Source: Prosopocoilus inquinatus
Taxonomy: Eukaryota > Arthropoda > Insecta > Coleoptera > Lucanidae
Assembly: GCA_036172665.1 (NCBI GenBank)
Contig: CM069869.1
Span: 3,286,001-3,350,000 of the forward strand
Length of the DNA stretch: 64,000 nt
Direction of reading: 5' to 3'
Numbering within the stretch: the stretch's first letter is position 1; every line of letters starts with the position of its first letter. Shown here piece by piece: positions 23,801 to 35,800 of the stretch. The notes under the pieces were generated by a model that saw only the letters and a program-made list of their open reading frames with translations, was not told the origin of the DNA and did no database searches. The position numbers were made by a program, and so were the translations under genes.

Positions 23801-25440
23801 ATTATTGGCGTCAGAGATTGCTTGAATTTTTCTCCCAATTGCGAACTCTTCAGGAGAGATTTATTTGCCCATGACAATTAAATTTTTTTTTGTTGGTTTT
23901 TGCTGTAACGCAGCCAGGGGTTTATTATTTTTTTTCTTTTGTTTATATAGAGTCTATTTACACCGTTATTGACCCATATACCTATTTTTACTATTTTTTT
24001 TTTCTAATTGTCAATCTAGTTTATAAAAATTCAAAGAGCGAATTGTCGTAATTCCGGAGAGTTTCTCCACTTTGTTTTTTATTTGCATTTCACGATCATT
24101 TTGGTTATGCGCGCTTCACGCCATAGTTTTTTTTTGTAGATGTTGAGAGAATGTAAGCTACGCGAGAGTACGCACGCCCATGCGTCAATGCCCGTTTAAT
24201 ACGCTTTATAAATTATACATAATATTTTTGATATTACTATTATTGATAGGCCAATATGGAATGGCTTGTTATCACATACCGTCCTGTTTGTTAAAAATAA
24301 GCGGACGATTTGTGCCGAATCTGAATTTTTTCATCTCATAGTATATACGCTTGTGGAAGGGAACCCACTTTCATTTTTGCCTTCACCTGAGGTATACTAT
24401 TGGGGAAGCGGGTACTTGGGAGTTGTACCTTCTGGGGTCATACAGGGATACACTTTCCCGGCCGTTTATTATGCTCTACTCATGCTGGGTTGCTGGGTGG
24501 CGTTGCTGCATGGAAAATATTATGTTGGAGATAACATTTTAAAAGCATAGTACGGTTGACAGAATAATATTTGATAAAGTGCTTGACAAAATGGTTTTTG
24601 AAAATTTGTCGCAAGGTTTTACTGCGCTAATGAGAACATTAACAAATGAATTGAAAATGGCATAGATATGACAATGGAAAGAGCACATGAAAGCTTACAC
24701 ATAATTATATTCCAAAACGAGCTAGATGTAATTAATTCGTTTTGAACCACTCTGTTTTATAGACATTATTATGAATTTATACATATAATTGTGTATTCCA
24801 AAATTAGTAGATGCTCGAGGGAGAGATAACCGTAAAACTTTATTGCAATAACGATTCGATTTCTATTCTATAATATTGTTAACAATTCGGTTTTGTTTGT
24901 GCAGGTTACAAATAATTTAATAGGTCCGAGTGTAGCAAAACATTCTGCAAACTGGATGAAGTATTTTGCTGCAAGTACATCACTTCAAATAGTTTAAAAT
25001 CGTGGTTTGTCCAGTAGTATTCGTGGATGTATGAAAACTTAATTTGGCCCTCAGTTTTTCTTTTATAGATGAATCCTCTTCGGGAAATATTTGATAATTG
25101 TCTAAGAACTAGCGCAAAGTAAACAACGACGGCCGTTGTTGAAAATGTATCAAACCCAAGGTCATTTTAACAACTAACCCACACGCTAAGCTTGATTTTC
25201 CAGACTAGAAATGTTTAAGGTGAATTATTGCCGGAGAAGATTATGATTTTCATAAAGGCAGCAAACATATTAGGAGTAATTTTGTAGGGGTATTAAAACT
25301 AAATAATATTATTCCCCAAGTAATAATCTGACGTTATTTTACGTAGTTATCAGCATATATTAGTCGTTTGCTTGATAAGTGATCAATAGGTGGCCATTCA
25401 ACCTTTGTAACCAGTTAAAATTAGAGAAACAATTCAGCTC
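20814..25440. other. Unannotated DNA
   Basis: No convincing gene. The overlapping minus-strand frames at 23474-23662 and 23572-23877 lie in a GC-richer island (23440-23880) that might be an old element fragment, but I recognise no domain. A hairpin CACGAC...GTCGTG followed by a GAAAC-type word lies at about 23573-23600. A T-loop-like GGTTCGAATCC at about 22147 has no complete tRNA fold around it. Confidence 0.4.
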
Positions 25441-25800
25441 TCTCTTGCCTCATAATTTTCAAGGTCATCAAGTTAAATAAATCCTTTATCATCTCCTGGG
25501 CAATGTTACCAATTCGGTATCTGCACCTTCGTTTGACTGAAATTGGAATTGTGGAACCGGTTCTTGATTTTCAAGGTCATCGGGCTGATTAAATCCTTTA
25601 TCATCTTCTGAGCAATGTTACCAATTCGGTTGCTACACCTTCATTGGACTGAAATTGGAATTGCGGAAACTGTCGGACGGTCTACGCAACACGCCATCGT
25701 CAACGCAGCTTTGATTGAAGAGAGTCGGTTGAAAATAACTAATTATCGCACTCATCTGAAATGCAGTCAGAGCTAATACCAGATTCGGTATTCATAAATA

Positions 25801-25979
25801 AAACTTACACTATGCGTTCACTTAAAATTCGCTGTAATTCATAAACCCTACGTATTTTCCATATTTTGGGAAAGTAATTCATAAAATGTTCTTAAAGTCT
25901 CACTGGTTATGTGCCCAAAATGCGGGAAATACGTCCAATTTATGAATTATGGCGAATTGTAAATGCATAGCGTAAGTTT
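25801..25979. mobile_element. MITE with ~68-bp inverted repeats inside R2 copy A
   Basis: Arms 25801-25870 and 25914-25979 are imperfect reverse complements, beginning AAACTTACACTATGCG and ending CGCATAGCG-like GTAAGTTT. The same element sits at the equivalent place in R2 copy B (49071-49249), so it was present before the R2 copies separated. Confidence 0.8.
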
Positions 25980-27290
25980 AGTTTAAGAAACTGTGTCAAA
26001 ATCAAATACCTACAATTAATTCAATACGTAAAAATATTTCACTATTTTATTAAGTATTTCGGCGTCTGTATTTTTCCTTTTTTGTGTATGTTTATGTTTG
26101 ATTACGTTGTCTTAAATTACCATCTAATCTTTTTTGCAAATCATGAGAGTTAGTTCATGCTAAACGCAAGTTGACCGAGAAACTTTTTTTTTTAATCCGC
26201 ACTTTGCTGAAGAGAATAAACTAACTTGGCCGAAACAACCTTTGTTCCTTTCATAGTTCAGCTAAAATGTGGATATTTCTCCGGCTTGGAACTATGTGCG
26301 TAAATTATTGCTTCAACATACCTTAATTTAAATAAAAAGAAACGTATGCTTGTAAATAATAATAAGTGTTACGGTGCAAAAATCCGTTCATTAAGTGAAC
26401 CACTGTACATATCAAACTTTCCTGAAAAGATGATTTATTTTGACGCAAATTATTTCTTCTCCTGCGTGCTGCTTTAAAGAGTTCTTCAAATAATCAGTCG
26501 CAAAATTAAATGGCGCTCAAATTTTCACCTTTAATCAATTCTCACGCCTCTCATAACTGAGCTGCTGGCTTTGTGCTGAAGAAAATTTTCCCAGCACAAC
26601 ACTCGGGTAGGCAGCGTATACTAGTATACCGGATATGTGTTTACTGTATGCAAATATTTAAACCTGTAATACATCATCTTCAAACGGAGGATCTAAGAAA
26701 GTGAACTGCCTGAAACCAGTTTGAGACAGCGGCAGTTCGACTTGACGTGGGGGTCTAAATCGAAGCGTCAAATGTTCCGCCCGCTTATACGTGATCAATG
26801 ATTTAATCAATCAGTCTAATATCGTCACGGTAAAAACGCGAATATAATTCTAGAAGCTAATAACAGCTTTTTCTTGAATTTAGAAACAACAATTTATTTG
26901 ATTTGCATTAAATAGAAACATGACACGTCTCTGCAGCACACTCTCTCGTGCGCATCGTGTCCGAGCATCGCAGTCAACCGCGACATTATTGTGAATCATG
27001 CCGTCCTAACGAAAGCATTATTACTTTGGCTTATCGATTGCTCACTATCGGCTAGACGCGCTGCGCCGGCAAATATGTTGAGGCGTGTACACAATCTATT
27101 TATAACAATGCACCGCTTCGTTGCAATAGTAAAGTGTTACACTTTTTTCTATCCGTCATGTGATCATCATAAATGGAAACGATTGCACTCATATGTCCTT
27201 AACAAAAAGTTAATAGTTTTCGAAAAGAATGCATTGGCAGATTTTCACCACAACGTTTGAGAACTGCTGGCACATCTAATGAATGGATGG

Positions 27291-27765
27291 CCTAACTCTC
27301 GCCTACGCGGCCGCCTGTTGAATGACAACGCGAAGATAGGTGATTGTTTAACTTGACTTTGTGCACGAACGATATCGCATATCATCCGGTCAATCAAACC
27401 ATTTTAAACGCGTTCACAAAGCACCTGGATTTATTAAAATAAATAAATGTAACTTCACTCCAAGTAATTACAATTTTAAATATTTTCAATTTAAAAATTA
27501 GAAATGCAATTCAAGAAGCTTCTGGATGGTTGCCTAACTCTCGCCTACGCGGCCGCCCGTTGAATGACGACGCGAAGAAAGGTCATTGTTTAACTTGATT
27601 TTGTGCACGAATGATATCGCAAATCATCCGGTCAGTCAAAACATTCGCGTTCAAAAGGCGTCCGGATTTATTAAAATAAATAAATGTAACTTCACTCCAA
27701 GTAATTACAATTTTAAATATTTTCAATTTAAAAACTAGTAATGCAATTCAAGAAACTGCGAATAT
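27291..27765. repeat. Tandem duplication inside R2 copy A, period ~242 bp
   Basis: CCTAACTCTCGCCTACGCGG starts at 27291 and again at 27533, and similarity continues through GGATTTATTAAAATAAATAA to AATGCAATTCAAGAA. Copy B of R2 has one unit, so the duplication arose in this copy or was lost in the other. Confidence 0.85.
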
Positions 27766-28299
27766 CGCATGTGGTTCGCTGTTGCCGAACAAGTTAAAAG
27801 AGAGATACAAATAAATTGTAATTTCATATTCCATATGAATTTTAATAGACGTAAGCAATACTTTCGTAGCTAGCAACGTGATTAGCTAAAGTTGACTTAC
27901 ATAGAAGGCAGAAGGAAAAATATTTTTAACGCGCTCGCCTAATTGGTGCATAAACTTTCGGATTTATTCATCGATAGTTGACTCCGTAAAATAAATAAAT
28001 GTAACATTACTTCGCTCAGTGAATTAAAATTTTAAATAATATAATTAATAAACGATTTTCAATGACTAATATTACGAAACGCTGCGCTGATGATCGGGTG
28101 CGGTATCTGTGGGCGTGTTCATACCAACTACAGAGGAAGGCGTCATTGACATCGCTAAATATTGTTTTCTCGAACATTTCAGAAGTTCCAAGCAACTGGT
28201 ATCCCCAAAATTTTCTGGCTATGATACGCTAGTCACCAAAAATACCCGCAGAAGGAAACATTTCATGTACCTATTCGGAGTTTTCGTTTTTTCGTAACA

Positions 28300-29654
28300 T
28301 AATTACAAACAAAAAGCAAATCATTAAAGCAAGCATCCCGATTGTGTTAAGTAACCTTTATTCAGTTTATATTTCAGCCAAAAAGATGCAAATCGGTGTG
28401 AATAATGAACCCAAATTGGTCGAAACAACAACTATTGGCTTTCAAAAGAGATATTCCTTTTGTAAACAATCAAATATTTAAGAAAGAAAACCACGTCATA
28501 AACATTTACAAATGGTTACAATTACATTTCTCGTTGGCCGGTTAAAGAGCGAGAAAATAGATGGATACAATTTAATTTTAGACGCTGAAGAATTTTTATG
28601 TCGATCCGTAAATCATGCGTTTAATCAGTTGATATTTACGAGTTGTAAATGAAAACGTCGAGAGAGGGCGGCAGTTGCGCAGCTCATTCGTCTGCCATCG
28701 AAGAGTGACGCACACGTCGAGCGTGTACATTATGGCAAATCTGCCTTTGCGCCCGATACTCGTTTATATTTAATTCGAATTGACTGTGTGCGAGGGCCAT
28801 TCGGTACAGAATGTGTATTTTGGGGGTTATTCGGATCCCCTAGGCGCAGGGGCGACTACGTTACAAAACGCAATATGTTAGTCAACCCCGCAACAAAACC
28901 CCCGGCTATATAAAATATTACTAGAGTATAATATAACGACACCGGGAGGGTGAGGCATCCCCGAAGAGCAGGGCAACATGACGAACTTAATTAACTTTTG
29001 CGTCCGTCTCTCTTTAAACAAAAACGTATGAAGCTATGAAATTACTTATTTTCATAGCCAACTTGTGTACATCCTGCCCCTGGTCTTATAAAAATATCGC
29101 TAATAACATTATTCAAATTTGATGCCGCCGCTGCTCTACGCATATTTTGCCGCATGGAGGAGAATTTAAATTACCAGAATAAATTGTTTCTGTTTAAATA
29201 ATTAAGTTAAGAGCATTATTTTTATAGCCTCCGCTACATGTTTTCATTATATATATTTTTAGTCATTTGGGAATACAACATTATTATTACTACCACCAGC
29301 GACGCTGCACCATTTCGCGTTGAATTACATTTCCGAGGCAATATGAAAATCCTGACGTCATTGAAAACTGAACGAAACAAATTCACGGACGGTTAACAAT
29401 TATTCGCAAAGCAGGATTTCATCGTAAATAAAACAAAAATTATGGAATCGGTTTGCTTAAGCCTTTTGCAAAAACAAATTAAAAGATGAATGTTAATTAG
29501 AGTTTCGATTTTTAGAATAAGACAAAATAATAAATATTGTTTTTTCATTTTATATTCTGACTGTGATTTCCAGTGTAAAAAGTGTTACTTGTATATTCCT
29601 TTTGATCTTTGAAATTTATACGTTATACGACGTTATTGTACATAAGCGATTTTT
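28300..29654. other. Unannotated DNA
   Basis: No gene or repeat recognised; 28650-28960 is relatively GC-rich. Confidence 0.5.
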
Positions 29655-30632
29655 CTGCTTGTTTCAATCCAACACTCCATTTTCTATTACTTACATGTAA
29701 ATCTTTGGTACGTACACTTCGTGACTCACTCTGCACTGGGCGAGGTCGTTTGCTACACGGTGGGGACTGTGTAACAGTAAATGACCTCAAAAGGACGCCA
29801 GGATCAGCTCCCACAACTTAGGAAAAGCAAAAATGTAACAAAAAGCTGCGAACCTCTCCCAGACAGAACAGAAAAAAAATATATAAACATAAAAAATATA
29901 TAAATTTAAGAAATATATAAGCGTTTATTATCCTGAGACACAAAGTGAAACACAGTGGCGAACCCGTGACCGAGATGGTTTCTGTAAGTGAGTTTAACTA
30001 CAAGGCCTGCCCAAAAAAAAAGGTCATCGTCCCGTCAGCGGGAATACTCATTCATTGGCTTACACATAGACTTGTTTGAGGCCAATACTCGCTTTTCTAT
30101 TTCTTGCATGTTAACCTTTGCTAGGTACACTCACTCTGCACTGGGCGAGGTCGTTTGATACATGGCTGAGAGTCTGTAACAGTAAGGGCCAGTTTATCAA
30201 CCGGCGTTTAACTTTAAGCTTCGTTCTATTCATATATGAAAACAATTATCCTTACAATTGTTACCGTGGGAATAAAACGAAGCTTAAAATTAAACCATGG
30301 CGGAAAAACCGGGCCTAAATGACCCCAAAAGGCACAACACCTCAGGACCAGCTCACACAATTTAAGAAAAGCAAAAATGTAAAAAGAAGCTGCCGAGCCC
30401 CTCCCAAGCAGAGAAGAAAAAGAATATGTAAACATAAAAAATATATAGATATGAAACCAAAAAAATATAAACATCAAAAATATATAAGCATTTATTATCT
30501 TGAGACACAAAGTGAAACATGGTGGCAAACCCGTTACCGAGATGGTTTCTATACGTGAGGTTAATTACAAGGCCATCCCAAGAAAGGGCCATCGGCGCGT
30601 TGGCGAGAGTACTCAAGCGTCGGGTTACACAC
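29655..30632. repeat. Tandem duplication, second unit interrupted by a MITE
   Basis: Unit 1 is about 29655-30066 and unit 2 about 30067-30632. Both contain CACTCTGCACTGGGCGAGGT, AACATAAAAAATATATA and GAGACACAAAGTGAAACA. Unit 2 is longer because of the 130-bp insertion at 30186-30315. Confidence 0.85.
30186..30315. mobile_element. PIF/Harbinger-type MITE, 130 bp, TAA target duplication
   Basis: The element begins GGGCCAGTTTATCAACCGGC and ends GGGCC; read from the other end it begins GGCCCGGTTTTTCCGCC, and AAGCTTCGTT is shared by both arms. It is flanked by TAA at 30183-30185 and 30316-30318. The homologous tandem unit has the empty site GTAACAGTAAATGACC at 29771-29786 with a single TAA. A 3-bp TWA duplication with GGGCC-type ends is the signature of PIF/Harbinger elements. 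Confidence 0.85.
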
Positions 30633-30639
30633 TCTCGAC

Positions 30640-32356
30640 AAAAATGAGGGACGAATGAAAAAAAAAAACAAGGTGAAAGTCCAACCGTTACAATGTAGAA
30701 ATAAAATTTGACTTTACAAAAAACAAAGAAAAAGTATAATCATTAAGAGATTAAGCGCCAAAATGTTAACTAAATCTTAACAGAAATCCCCTTCAAATAC
30801 ATTCATCATCGTCTCGTGGGACAAATGCACCTTGGTTCCGCGTTTATTTTCTTAGGAGCTTCGTACTTCGTAAGTCCCAAAGTCCCAAATGCGTCAGTTT
30901 AGTCTACACCCGTCCAAATTTACTCCATAATAGTTCTCAGTGACGCTCTCCGACGACTGACGACGATAACAAGAAGTAAAGAAACCGACGGACACCCGGT
31001 ACGAAAATAAAAAAGAATGGATCGCAGACTTTCACTCCTACTTCAAACAAGGCTCCTTGAAAAATGGAGAGGCCAGATGGCCGTCGTAAAGTAAGGTCCT
31101 TAGTGGACGGTGGCCCTAACGGATCAGCGTACAAGAATCGAGCTTGGTCCGGCTATTTGAGACACGCCTTACGCAGGGCGCCTAAACCGCGAGGATTAGG
31201 CCCGCTACTGTTTGTTGAAAGAAGGGAAAAACTCCAAAATGAGGAACCCGAAAGCGGTTACCATACAGTGTTATCGAATATTATGAAGTCAAATATTTTC
31301 AAGAATTCAGTTAAATTGAATTTCAAATATTTCATCGTGGATATTTTGGAAATTAAAAATCAATAGTATTATAGAAAAATTGCAAACTGTCAGAGTTTCC
31401 TCGTCATAAGAAAACAGACAATAATAATTATGGCAAATTGAAATGGGTCATTTTGCAATTAGGTAAATGTAACACACTGAAATGTTGTTTATCTGGCTTG
31501 AAGTCAAGAGTACTAGGTTTTAAAAGGACACTAAGACAGTTGGGAAGGAGAGTTCTAGGATGTTCTTAGCTAGCTCTTAGGAAGGTCTTAGAGAAGTTCT
31601 TTAGAATCCAGTTTTAGTTTTATGAACATCACAGTACTATTTGCAAGTAGTTTCTTTTAAATGTACATTTACTTTTAAATAATAACAGATTTTCTTGTTC
31701 TCGCTTCCGCTGCGCTCAAGCACCTGCGGTTTAATTAATTAATAATTTCGTTTTCGGATTGCTCGAACAACATGCGTGTTAAAAAATTAAGCGAAATTAT
31801 TAAAGCTCTGTTAGCATTATTTGTTTATTGCTCAATGCTCTTGGCCCTGTTTTCTCTTCCGCGTTTTCACGATTAATTCCAAAGACAGTTTTGAGCTGAC
31901 GCGATGGGTTTCAGGTTTCATTGGTTTCAGGCGCAACAACAGGAACTGTCGCGTGGAAAGAACTGGCAAAAACTCTTAGGCAACTTAGCACCTCACGAAG
32001 ATGGTCCGAGAAACAGAGAAAAACAAGCAGGCAAGTGGAACAGGAACTGTGGCGTAGAAAGAACTGACGAAAAAGTTTTGGCAACTTACCCCCTCATGAA
32101 GATGGTCCGAGAAACAGAGGAAAACAAGAACGCGAAAGGACAGCGAGAGATGCAGCAAAAATCCGAGAACGGTCCCTTACACGGGAAAACTCGATGCTTC
32201 AGGAGAAAACCACATCGATTGGTGCAATACGTAATCACTAAGATATCATCATAATATTGGATTGATTCGGCCTTTACTTGGTGAAAATTAAATAAACAAT
32301 GAAAATTCAAAAAATTGTGTTTAATTAACTAATTAATATATCATCACAAGGCTAAA
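30640..32356. other. Unannotated DNA with a 101-bp tandem duplication
   Basis: CAGGAACTGT starts at 31940 and 32041, and similarity runs to GGTCCGAGAAACAGAG. The resulting 116-codon frame (31904-32254) has an internally repeated peptide but no known domain. The rest shows nothing recognisable. Confidence 0.55.
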
Positions 32357-32361
32357 GACGT
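32357..32361. other. 5-bp target-site duplication GACGT, left
   Basis: Matches 38299-38303; its position fixes the LTR boundaries. Confidence 0.9.
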
Positions 32362-32536
32362 TGTTAACACGATTTTTACGTTCATTTTAATGAATCACAT
32401 ACACTTGTAAAAAAAAAAAAAACAATTGCAATATAAATAAAAAAACTTTCATATAAAAAAAGGTAATTGTACCAGCGAAATTTTTCTGCAAACAAACACA
32501 AAGAAATACAGTCCACTATATCGAATCAACATATTA
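32362..32536 (+). repeat. BEL/Pao 5' LTR
   Basis: Begins TGTTAACACG and ends CAACATATTA; identical to 38124-38298, including the 14-A run. It is short for the group and ends TA rather than the usual CA. Confidence 0.93.
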
Positions 32537-32565
32537 TTTTAGGTCCGATCGAGCCGGATTCAAGA
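32537..32565 (+). promoter_or_regulatory. Putative primer-binding site, tRNA-Tyr-like
   Basis: Directly after the LTR comes TTTTAGGTCCGATCGAGCCG. Its GGTCC...TCGAGCCGGA part is complementary to the 3' acceptor and T arm of a typical eukaryotic tRNA-Tyr, with a few mismatches near the LTR edge. The primer identity is inferred. Confidence 0.5.
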
Positions 32566-32831
32566 TTTACAAGAACTAAGCGCATCAGCGAAGAAGAGAA
32601 ACACCGCATAGAAAACTATCGTTCAGGACTACAGATAAGGCTCTAGAACAGTTCTAGAATTTGTAGGCTGCTATCTGTGTTAAGGTAGTACACATTTATA
32701 AAACACATTCATACTTTTATACATTTATTTGCAAAAGAAAATATTTTGACAAATATTTTTACACATTAACACAATTTCTTTGTAACTAGGTTACAATAAT
32801 TCAATTCATAGTTTTCTGAATTTGAAAAGTC

Positions 32832-35800
32832 ATGCAAGACGTCACATCTACTGAAAAACTTGTGCGTAAACGAGGTACTATTAAATACAAACTAACAAAT
32901 TTTATAAAATATTTACGCACAGTTCAAGATGCATATGCAAGTGATCAAGTTTTAGCAGAAAAAACAATCATTGAATTGCAAGATCGTAGTAGCAAGTTTG
33001 CATCGTTGTTTGAGGAATTTGATGAAACTCAGAGTAAAATAGAATATATTTGCGATGAAGATGACTTAGAAAGGCAATATTTAGAGAGAGAAGATTTCAC
33101 TGAAAAGCATTCATCCGCAATCACAGACGCAAAATTTATTTTAAAGCAAGTCTGCACACCTGTCATCCAAATTCAAAGCGACAGTATCACTGGCATATCA
33201 GATTCCTCAAAACAAAACGGTATTTCTCACAACATTAAACTTCCAACAATTAAACTTGCAAAATTTAACGGTGCATATGATAATTGGTTGGAATTCAAAG
33301 ATACTTTTGAGTCACTAATTAATTCAAACAAATCAATTGACAATGTTCAGAAGTATCATTATTTACGTGCTTCACTAGAAGGTGACGCACTAAAGGTTAT
33401 ACAGTCTCTAGAATTCTCATCCGAAAATTACATAATCGCATGGGAACTACTTTGCAATAGGTATAATAACATCAGATTGTTAATTAATAATCACATCAAA
33501 TCTCTGTTTGAATTAAATTCACTTACAAAGGAGTCCTCAAGAGGAATAAGAGACTTGATAGATACCATTTTTAAACATTTAAGAGCTCTTCAAACACTAG
33601 AACAACCAACAGAACATTGGGACACTTTGTTGATATTTTTAATTACGTCAAAATTAGACAAATTTACTGTTCGGGAATGGGAAAAAGTTAAAACAGGCAA
33701 TAATTTCCCAACACTTTCTGAATTCAAGAGTTTTTTGAATTCAAGAGCAGATTTTCTAGAAACACTTGAAATCAATCATAATAAAATTGCCAAAGAACAT
33801 AAACAGTTACATAATAATATCAAACAAGTTTCGTTAATATCCTCAAATGTGAAATGTCCTGTATGTAATGGGGCACATTTAATTTATTATTGTGAAAAAT
33901 TCTTAAAATTAAATTTGTCAGATAAATTAAAAACAGTAAAGCAGCTGAATCTTTGTAATAACTGTTTACGTTCAGGCCACACAACTAAAAACTGCAGATC
34001 TGGATTTTGTAAAAAGTGCAAAGCTAAACATAACACTTTACTTCATCCAGAATTATTATATACACGTGAACCAATTACATCAAAAACAATTCATCCAAAT
34101 GCATCAACAACAATTTCGCCACAAGTTAGTTTCACAAGTCATTATCCTAATCAACATGTTCTGCTTTCCACTGTATCAATTTTAGTTCCAGATGTTTTTG
34201 GCAACATTCATACTGCAAAAGCTTTACTTGACTGTGGTTCTCAGTCAAATTTTCTTACTTCAAAATTTTGCAAAAAGTTAGGATTAGAAGAACATTCAAC
34301 AAACATGACCATTGGAGGAATCAATGGCGTTTCATCAGTCATTAAAAAAAAATGCAACATTGTGATATATTCACTCAATTATGAATTTTCTACTAATCTT
34401 TGTTGTTTTATTTTGCCCACAATTACAGGTAATTTGCCTTCATTCACTATCAACACCAGCTCATGGAATATTCCAGCCAACATTCAATTGGCAGATCCTC
34501 AATTCACCGAGCCTAGTGAAATAGATGTACTTATTGGTGCAGGTATTTTTTGGAATATTCTTCATCATCAAAGAATTCAGTTGGGTAAGAATATGCCAGT
34601 TCTTCAAAACACAGAATTCGGTTGGATTATATCAGGTACCATCTCAGAATCCATTTCAAAAATTCATTGCAATTTTTCTAAAACTCACAGCAATCTTGAT
34701 TCTGAATTGCAGAAATTTTGGGAGATAGAGGAAATTAATAACGAGCATTCTATGTCTTCCGATGATGTTTATTGCGAAAAACATTTCCTAGAAACGTTTT
34801 CTAGAAATGAAGAAGGACGGTTCATTGTTCGAATACCACTAAAACATTCTGCTTCTAATTTAGGTAACTCAAAACCATTATCAATTAAACGTCAACAACA
34901 ATTAGAACGTAAATTTTCATACGATTCTAATCTAAAATTTCAATATTCTCAATTCATAAAAGAATACATAGATTTAAACCACATGTCTCAAGTAAATTTA
35001 ATTCCTTCCAATACAGCATATTTTTTGCCACATCATGGTGTTTTTAGACAAGAAAGTTTGACTACTAAACTAAGAGTAGTCTTTGATGGATCAGCGAATT
35101 CTGATTCAGGTTGGTCAGTTAATGATTTACAATTTACAGGGCCACCCATTCAGAATGAAATATTTTCTATACTCATAAAATTCAGACAACATCCTTTTGC
35201 AGTTTCGGCAGATATAGAAAAAATGTATAGGCAGGTCGTCATTCATCCTGATGACAGACATCTTCAAAATATTGTTTGGAGATTTAGTTCAGACGATCCA
35301 ATTTCCATTTACACTTTAAATACAGTTACCTACGGCACTAGATCTGCTCCGTATTTAGCCATAAGATGCTTAAAGCAGTTGGCTCATGAATATCAAACAA
35401 AATCTTCTTTCGCATCTTCAATAATAAAAAATGATTTTTATGTTGATGATCTCATAACAGGTTTTGATTCTGAAACAGTTGCAATCAATGTATGTAAAGA
35501 AATTGCATCAATTCTAAATTCAGCATGTTTCCCATTAAGAAAATGGAATTCTAATAGTCAGCTTTTCTTGCAAGAGTTTCAAAATGAAAATGAACCTGTG
35601 AGTGTTTTAAATTTAGGAGATAATGAGTTTTCAAAAACTTTAGGAATAAAATGGTACAGTAAATCTGATACATTAGGTTTTCAAATCAAAAATTTTGAAA
35701 ATTCTTTATCAATTAATAAACGATCAATCTTATCTGACGTAGCAAGGATTTTTGATCCATTAGGTTTGTTAAGCCCATGCACTATTTTCTCAAAAATAAT

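Larger units (their letters stand above)
25453..28285. repeat. Long dispersed repeat R2, copy A (~2.8 kb)
   Basis: Collinear and same-strand with 48712-50825. 25453-26680 matches 48712-49963 closely; copy B lacks about 490 bp (26680-27165 here); 27166-28285 then matches the rest, apart from an extra 242-bp tandem unit in this copy. The start contains a ~108-bp tandem pair (about 25455 and 25563, each with CAATGTTACCAATTCGGT). No protein domain is recognised. It may be an unclassified element or a segmental duplication. Confidence 0.85.

Noticed and set aside
23474..23877. Overlapping minus-strand frames in a GC-richer island
   Set aside because: No recognisable domain, no splice context and two overlapping frames; possibly an old element fragment.
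31904..32254. 116-codon frame before the BEL/Pao element
   Set aside because: It is a by-product of a 101-bp tandem duplication and has no known domain.
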